Part shown: piece by piece, positions 59,113-64,000 of the stretch | How the letters are laid out: each line of letters opens with the position of its first letter | Numbering within the stretch: position 1 is the stretch's first letter | Source of the DNA: JAFGPF01 sp964500415 | GTDB taxonomy: Bacteria > Chloroflexota > Dehalococcoidia > Dehalococcoidales > RBG-16-60-22 | Assembly: GCA_964500415.1 (NCBI GenBank) | Contig: CAZCOB010000001.1 | Coordinates: 139,093 to 203,092 of the forward strand | Length of the DNA stretch: 64,000 nucleotides | Direction: 5' to 3' | Translations under genes and position numbers: made by a program | Notes under the pieces: generated by a model | The model's database searches: none | What the model was told of the DNA's origin: nothing | The model's input: the letters and a program-made list of their open reading frames with translations, nothing else

Positions 59113-59885
59113 TAGCCACGATACTGGATAAAATACTAGGTAATAAGAAGCTGGAAGTAGAGCAGAAAAAACAATTTCTGCCTTTATCCGCTCTGAAGGA
59201 GCGTATCGCCCAATATAAACCCCTCGATTTTGCCGGTGCGCTAACAGGTCCCGGCGTAAAAATTATCACCGAGGTAAAGAAAGCTTCGCCTTCAAGAGGG
59301 ATTTTACGCGAGGATTTCGACCCCGTAGGGTTGGCGGTGACCTATGCCGCGAACGGCGCGGCGGCAATCTCGGTACTGACCGAGGTCAAACACTTCCAGG
59401 GCAGCCTGAAAAACCTGTCAGCCATCAGAGAGAAGGTCAATATCCCGCTGCTGCGCAAAGACTTTATCTTCGACGAGTATCAGGTCTACGAATCGGCCGC
59501 CTGCGGGGCCGACGCCCTGCTCCTGATAGCGGCGATACTGAGTTCCGAACAACTCGGCGAACTGCTGGAAATAAACGGCGGCATCGGCTTAAGCTGCCTC
59601 GTCGAGGTACACAATGAAGAGGAACTGAAAACCGCCCTCCTGGCCGGAGCCAGAATCATCGGCATCAACAACCGCGACCTCAACACCTTCAGGGTCGATA
59701 CCGACACCACCCGGCGCCTGAGGATGCTGATTCCGCAGGAAAACATCGTGGTCAGCGAGAGCGGCATCAATAGCCGGGACGACATAATGAAAATGGAGGA
59801 GTGTAAAGTGAACGCCGTGCTGGTGGGCGAGGCACTGGTTACCTCCGAAGATATTCCCGCCAAGATGAAGGAACTAATAATATGA
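59109..59885 (+). CDS. trpC: Indole-3-glycerol-phosphate synthase
   Basis: Closes the indole ring, forming indole-3-glycerol phosphate. A 258-residue TIM barrel with 'IITEVKKASPSRGILRE' (KKASPS motif), 'PLLRKDFIFDEYQVYE' and 'IIGINNRDLNTFRVD', ending with 'SGINSRDDIMKMEE'. Overlaps both neighbours by 4 bases (ATGA junctions), so translation is coupled. Confidence 0.95.
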   Translation: MIATILDKILGNKKLEVEQKKQFLPLSALKERIAQYKPLDFAGALTGPGVKIITEVKKASPSRGILREDFDPVGLAVTYAANGAAAISVLTEVKHFQGSLKNLSAIREKVNIPLLRKDFIFDEYQVYESAACGADALLLIAAILSSEQLGELLEINGGIGLSCLVEVHNEEELKTALLAGARIIGINNRDLNTFRVDTDTTRRLRMLIPQENIVVSESGINSRDDIMKMEECKVNAVLVGEALVTSEDIPAKMKELII

Positions 59886-60538
59886 CCAGAATCAAGATAG
59901 ACGGTATAAAAAAAGAAGAGCAGGCTCTTGCCGCGGCTGAGGCCGGGGTCGACTTCATAGGGATGGTATTCGCGCATAGTCCGCGCCAGGTTACCCCAGC
60001 GCGGGCGGAAAAGATAACGGCGGCATTAAAGAAAAGCGGGGCAACCGTAGAGGTCGTCGGTGTTTTTGTTAACGCGCATGTGGGCACGGTAAACAGGATT
60101 GCCGAGAGGTGCAACCTGGACTGGGTGCAGCTTAGCGGCGACGAGCCCTGGGAATACTGCCGCGAGCTGGCCCGGCCGGTCATCCAGGTTATCAGGTTAA
60201 GTCGCAACCAGAAAGCGGAGCAGGTATGCAAAGACCTCGCCTACGGGACAAAGCTTCTCAACAAACAAAAACACATCTTTCTGATAGACTCGAATATTAA
60301 GGGCAGGTATGGCGGGACCGGCAGGAAATTCGACTGGAAGCTGGCGGTGCCGATAGCCAGGGAGTTCCCGGTGATTGTCGCCGGGGGGCTGACACCGGGT
60401 AACGTCGCCGAGGCGATAAGGGTAATTTCCCCGTGGGGGGTCGATGTCTCCACGGGGGTAGAAACAAAGGGCGTCAAGGACATGGAGAAAATTAAAAAAT
60501 TTATCGATGCGGTGAGGGGAGCAGATGAACAGGCCTGA
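59882..60538 (+). CDS. trpF: Phosphoribosylanthranilate isomerase
   Basis: Converts phosphoribosylanthranilate to the carboxyphenylamino-ribulose form. The 218 residues carry 'TRIKIDGIKKEEQALAAAEAG', 'GVFVNAHVGTVNRIAERCNLDWVQLSGDE' and 'VDVSTGVETKGVKDMEKIKKFI'. The canonical motif KICG is KIDG here: the usual catalytic Cys is replaced by Asp in position 7, which is worth noting; the opposite Asp in the 'IFLIDSN' region is present. It overlaps trpC by 4 bases and trpB by 14. Confidence 0.92.
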   Translation: MTRIKIDGIKKEEQALAAAEAGVDFIGMVFAHSPRQVTPARAEKITAALKKSGATVEVVGVFVNAHVGTVNRIAERCNLDWVQLSGDEPWEYCRELARPVIQVIRLSRNQKAEQVCKDLAYGTKLLNKQKHIFLIDSNIKGRYGGTGRKFDWKLAVPIAREFPVIVAGGLTPGNVAEAIRVISPWGVDVSTGVETKGVKDMEKIKKFIDAVRGADEQA

Positions 60539-61715
60539 CCTGCGCGGCTACTTCGGGGAGTACGGCGGTAAGTTCGTGCCGGAAACGCTGATGCCGGCAC
60601 TGGCCGAACTGGAAGCCGCCTATAACGAAGCCATGGCCGACGCCGACTTCCAGGAGGAGTTCAGCCGGCTGTGTCGCGACTACATCGGGCGTCCCACACC
60701 ACTCTATTATGCTCAGCAGCTATCGGGAAAAATCGGCGGGGCCACTATCCTGCTCAAGCGCGAAGACCTCGCCCATACCGGCGCGCACAAAATTAACAAC
60801 GCCCTGGGACAGGGGCTGCTGGCCAGGCGCATGGGCAAGACCAGAATCATCGCCGAGACTGGGGCCGGCCAGCACGGGGTCGCTGCGGCCACCGTCGGCG
60901 CCATGCTGGGAATCGAATGCATTATCTACATGGGCGCCGAGGATATCCGCCGCCAGGCGTCCAACGTTAACCGCATCAAGCTGACGGGCGCCAAGGTAGT
61001 ACCGGTGACGTCGGGGAGCCAGACTCTCAAGGACGCCATCAACGAAGCCATCCGCGACTGGGTCAGCAACGTGCGCAATACCCATTATTTACTCGGCTCG
61101 GTGGTCGGCCCTCACCCTTACCCTATAATGGTACGTGATTTCCAGTCGATAATCGGGCGGGAAGCCAGGGAACAAATACTGGAGAAATATAATCGATTGC
61201 CCGACTACCTGGTGGCGTGCGTGGGCGGAGGCAGCAACAGCCTCGGCCTTTTCCACCCGTTTTATAACGATAAAAACGTAAAATTCGTCGGGGTGGAGGC
61301 GGGGGGGCTGGGACTGGCCACGGGTAAGCACTCAGCGGCACTGCTCACGGGCAAGGCCGGCGTGCTGCACGGAACGAAGTCCTACCTCATGGAGGACAAG
61401 CACGGGCAGATACAGGAGACCCACAGCATCGCCCCGGGGCTGGACTACCCGGGGGTGGGACCGGAACACAGCTTTTACAAAGACAGCGGACGGGCCACCT
61501 ACGTCTCGGTTACCGACGAACAGGCTCTGGAAGGACTCAGGCTGCTGAGCGATACCGAGGGCATAATACCGGCGCTGGAAACCGCCCACGCAGTATATTA
61601 CGTCGCCGAATTGGCGGCGGAACTGCCGAAGGATAAGCTGATTATCGTGAACCTTTCGGGGAGGGGAGACAAAGACCTGCAGATAGTCACTCAAGCTATG
61701 GGGATGGAGCCATGA
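60525..61715 (+). CDS. trpB: Tryptophan synthase beta chain (TrpB1)
   Basis: Joins indole and serine with PLP. 396 residues with 'GYFGEYGGKFVPETLMPALAELE' at the start, the PLP Lys in KREDLAHTGAHKINNAL, 'AETGAGQHGVAAAT' and 'GGGSNSLGLFHPF'. This is the canonical, TrpA-associated beta chain. It overlaps trpF by 14 bases and trpA by 4. A second, TrpB2-type gene lies just past trpA. Confidence 0.96.
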   Translation: MNRPDLRGYFGEYGGKFVPETLMPALAELEAAYNEAMADADFQEEFSRLCRDYIGRPTPLYYAQQLSGKIGGATILLKREDLAHTGAHKINNALGQGLLARRMGKTRIIAETGAGQHGVAAATVGAMLGIECIIYMGAEDIRRQASNVNRIKLTGAKVVPVTSGSQTLKDAINEAIRDWVSNVRNTHYLLGSVVGPHPYPIMVRDFQSIIGREAREQILEKYNRLPDYLVACVGGGSNSLGLFHPFYNDKNVKFVGVEAGGLGLATGKHSAALLTGKAGVLHGTKSYLMEDKHGQIQETHSIAPGLDYPGVGPEHSFYKDSGRATYVSVTDEQALEGLRLLSDTEGIIPALETAHAVYYVAELAAELPKDKLIIVNLSGRGDKDLQIVTQAMGMEP

Positions 61716-62509
61716 GCCAGATTACATCCGTATTTAAACCGGGACATAAAGCGCTGATAGCCTATATAACGGTGGGGTATCCCGATATCGAAAGGACGCC
61801 GGAGATAGCCGCAGTGCTGGCGGAAAAGGGCTGCGACATCATCGAACTGGGCATTCCTTTCTCCGACCCTCTGGCAGACGGCGCCACCATCCAGAAATCC
61901 AGCTTCCAGGCTTTACAGAAGGGCATAACGCCGCGGTCCTGCCTGGAAACGGCCGCAAAGATAAGCGAGAAGATAAATACACCCCTAGCTTTCATGACAT
62001 ATTACAATCCGGTACTCAACTACGGACTGGAGGCTTTTTGCAGGAGTTGCATAAAATCCGGCATAAATGGTTTAATAGTCCCTGATTTACCTCCTGAAGA
62101 GGGAAAGGAGCTGGAAGGAATTACGCGGAAGCATGACCTCGACCTGATATACCTGCTGGCGCCCACCAGCACCGACGACAGGGTCGCGGTGGTGGTGGAG
62201 AGGTCGAGGGGATTTATCTACCTGGTATCGCTGACCGGGGTGACCGGGGCAAGGGACAAATTATCGCCGGAGCTTGAAGGATTCGTGAAGAGAGTCAGGC
62301 AGAAGGCCAGACAGCCATTATGCGTGGGATTCGGGATATCCACCCCGGAGCAGGCTGGACACGTCGCCTCTATGGCCGACGGCGTAATCGTCGGGAGCCG
62401 ACTTATTCAACTGATTGAAGAAGATAAGACGCTTACCTCGCTAAAGTCTTTTGTTGCCGAGATGCGTAAGGAACTTGATTCATTTGAAATTTTGAAGGAG
62501 GTGAGTTAA
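61712..62509 (+). CDS. trpA: Tryptophan synthase alpha chain
   Basis: Cleaves indole-glycerol phosphate and channels indole to TrpB. 265 residues with 'ALIAYITVGYPDIERT', 'DIIELGIPFSDPLADGATIQ' (including the catalytic Glu and Asp) and 'GLIVPDLPPEEGKELEGI'. The phosphate loop near 'CVGFGISTPEQAGHVA' is present. Overlaps trpB by 4 bases. It ends the core operon; TrpB2 follows after 74 bases. Confidence 0.95.
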   Translation: MSQITSVFKPGHKALIAYITVGYPDIERTPEIAAVLAEKGCDIIELGIPFSDPLADGATIQKSSFQALQKGITPRSCLETAAKISEKINTPLAFMTYYNPVLNYGLEAFCRSCIKSGINGLIVPDLPPEEGKELEGITRKHDLDLIYLLAPTSTDDRVAVVVERSRGFIYLVSLTGVTGARDKLSPELEGFVKRVRQKARQPLCVGFGISTPEQAGHVASMADGVIVGSRLIQLIEEDKTLTSLKSFVAEMRKELDSFEILKEVS

Positions 62510-62583
62510 TATATAGCTTTACACGTCATGGACGAAGGTACTCGTTCTTAACTAAAAAAACACAATACAAAAAGGAGGGAAAA

Positions 62584-63954
62584 GTGGAAAGAACCAAGTT
62601 TATCCTTGACGAAAAAGACATGCCGACCCAGTGGTACAATATCCAGGCAGACCTGCCGGAGCCGTTACCGCCGGTTTTGCACCCCGGCACCGGCAAGCCG
62701 GTAACCCCTGATGACCTGGCTCCCTTATTTCCTATGGAGCTCATCATGCAGGAGGTCAGCACCGAGCGCTACATTGACATTCCGGAGGAGGTACAGGAAA
62801 TATACCACACATGGAGACCCACAATCCTGCACCGGGCACATCGCCTGGAAAAGGCATTGGACACCCCGGCCAAGATATTCTATAAATACGAAGGCACCAG
62901 CCAGGCGGGGAGCCACAAGCCCAATACTGCTGTCGCCCAGGCCTACTACAACAAGAAGGAAGGCATCAAGCGCATGACTACCGAGACCGGCGCCGGTCAG
63001 TGGGGCAGCGCCCTGTCTATGGGCTGCATGTTCTTCGGCATCGAGCTCAAGGTCTACATGGTCAGGATTAGCTACGACCAGAAGCCCTACCGCCGTGTCA
63101 TGATGGAGACCTGGGGTGCTACCTGCGTGCCCAGCCCCAGTCCGGATACCAAGGCAGGACGCGACATGCTGGCCAAAGACCCCGACTGCACCGGTAGTCT
63201 GGGGCTGGCTATCAGCGAGGCGGTTGAAGATGCCGTGTCCCGGGATGATACCCACTATTCACTGGGCAGCGTCTTAAACCATGTCCTGCTGCACCAGACC
63301 ATAAACGGTCTGGAGACAAGGAAACTGATGATGGAGCAGGCAGATGCCTACCCCGACATTATCGTCGGCTGCATCGGCGGCGGCTCCAACTACGCCGGGT
63401 TGTTCCTGCCCTTTATCAAGGACAAGATTGAAGGCAGGAAGCCAGACCTGCGCATCATCAATGTCGAGCCAGCCAGCTGCCCCACCCTGACCAAGGGACC
63501 TTACACCTATGACTTCGGAGATGTGGCTGGTCTTACCCCACTGCTCAAGATGTACACACTGGGTCATGATTTTATCCCGCCACCGGTTCACGCTGGAGGT
63601 CTTCGCTATCACGGCATGGCGCCCATCATCTGCCACCTTTACAACCTCGGACTGGTTGAAGCCCGGGCGGAGCACCAACTGGCTACCTTCAAAGCCGGGG
63701 TACAGTTTGCCCGTACCGAGGGCATTATCAGCGCACCGGAGACCAACCACGCTATCAAGGTCACCATCGACGAAGCACTCAAGTGCAAGGAGTCCGGCGA
63801 GGCCAAGGTCATCCTGTTGGCTCACAGCGGACATGGGCATGTCGATATGGCTGCCTACGAAGCCTATCTATCGGGCAAGCTGGAAGACTATGCCTACCCC
63901 GAAGACAAGGTGAAAGAGGCACTGGAACACCTGCCCAAAGTACCAAGCACATAG
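62584..63954 (+). CDS. TrpB2-type tryptophan synthase beta-like enzyme
   Basis: A 456-residue PLP enzyme of the TrpB2 group, which is longer than TrpB1 and lacks the TrpA-contacting features. The PLP Lys lies in YEGTSQAGSHKPNTA, then 'ETGAGQWGSALSMGCMFFGIELKVYM' and 'GCIGGGSNYAGLFLPF'. TrpB2 enzymes can make Trp from serine or phosphoserine and indole without TrpA, and are proposed to salvage indole. The start is GTG at 62584 behind AAGGAGGG. The 74-base gap to trpA has no terminator I can see, so read-through from the T-box transcript is likely. Confidence 0.92.
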   Translation: MERTKFILDEKDMPTQWYNIQADLPEPLPPVLHPGTGKPVTPDDLAPLFPMELIMQEVSTERYIDIPEEVQEIYHTWRPTILHRAHRLEKALDTPAKIFYKYEGTSQAGSHKPNTAVAQAYYNKKEGIKRMTTETGAGQWGSALSMGCMFFGIELKVYMVRISYDQKPYRRVMMETWGATCVPSPSPDTKAGRDMLAKDPDCTGSLGLAISEAVEDAVSRDDTHYSLGSVLNHVLLHQTINGLETRKLMMEQADAYPDIIVGCIGGGSNYAGLFLPFIKDKIEGRKPDLRIINVEPASCPTLTKGPYTYDFGDVAGLTPLLKMYTLGHDFIPPPVHAGGLRYHGMAPIICHLYNLGLVEARAEHQLATFKAGVQFARTEGIISAPETNHAIKVTIDEALKCKESGEAKVILLAHSGHGHVDMAAYEAYLSGKLEDYAYPEDKVKEALEHLPKVPST

Positions 63955-64000
63955 TATGCCATCTCATGGCTTTGACCCTGAAACCCCCTCTCCCCTGAAA

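Overview
The window reads as a chromosomal segment of an anaerobic or facultatively anaerobic Chloroflexota, most like a Dehalococcoidia or a related uncultured subsurface lineage. This is inferred from gene content and order, by recognising families without any database search. Pointers are RNase J with a type-4 uracil-DNA glycosylase, a short single-lobed EF-Ts, a ThiD2-ThiE fusion, a translin-family protein, two membrane pyrophosphatases, a T-box-controlled trpEGDCFBA operon and dense intergenic repeats of the TCATTCTGAGC / CCTTCGACAAGCTCAGG type. Base composition is moderately GC-rich, except for one clearly AT-rich island at about 54.1-55.7 kb. I found no rRNA, tRNA, CRISPR array, transposase or reductive dehalogenase.

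Layout. 1-5.4 kb: the 5' part of prfA (minus strand), then a CoA ligase / flavin-binding / cupin trio and a K+-independent-type H+-pyrophosphatase. 5.4-17.6 kb: housekeeping genes: an MBL hydrolase, DUF1015, ribF, tyrS, a serine-synthesis pair (class V aminotransferase + serA), UDG, RNase J and FtsK. 17.6-23.8 kb: a universal stress protein, a PAP2-like membrane protein, a second MBL hydrolase, a PIG-L deacetylase, GNAT proteins and a GT4 glycosyltransferase. 23.9-41.2 kb: a catabolic region. It has three acyl-CoA dehydrogenases, a 3-hydroxyacyl-CoA dehydrogenase/enoyl-CoA hydratase fusion, a thiolase with its DUF35 partner, a ferredoxin-ASKHA reductive activator with DUF169 and a small barrel protein, a cytoplasmic molybdopterin enzyme with a ferredoxin subunit, an SDR, and a second, K+-dependent-type pyrophosphatase. 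41.3-48.2 kb (minus strand): a translin-HRDC fusion, ThiD2-ThiE, YraN, RNase HII, thymidylate kinase, an AAA/R3H ATPase and PdxT/PdxS. 48.3-54 kb: a small membrane protein, RsmG, then rpsB-tsf-pyrH-frr-uppS-cdsA. 54.1-55.7 kb: an AT-rich island with an Orc1/Cdc6-like AAA+ ATPase and a 54-residue two-helix membrane protein. 55.7-64 kb: a tryptophan T-box leader, trpEGDCFBA and a distal TrpB2-type gene.

How the genes fit together. The 23.9-41 kb block, with the CoA ligase at 0.4 kb, can activate an acid to its CoA ester, dehydrogenate, hydrate and re-oxidise it, and cleave it thiolytically. The substrate is not evident. Pyrophosphate released by CoA ligases and tRNA synthetases can be harvested by the two ion-pumping pyrophosphatases. 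The trp operon is set up to respond to uncharged tRNA-Trp: the leader has a TGG specifier, a T-box core and an intrinsic terminator immediately before trpE.

The least ordinary items are the translin-HRDC fusion with intact acidic residues, the AT-rich ATPase/membrane-protein island breaking the usual cdsA neighbourhood, an SDR whose catalytic Lys is Asn, acyl-CoA dehydrogenases lacking the usual Glu, the unusual Fe-S cysteine spacing of the molybdoenzyme, and the repeat sequence inside the T-box leader.
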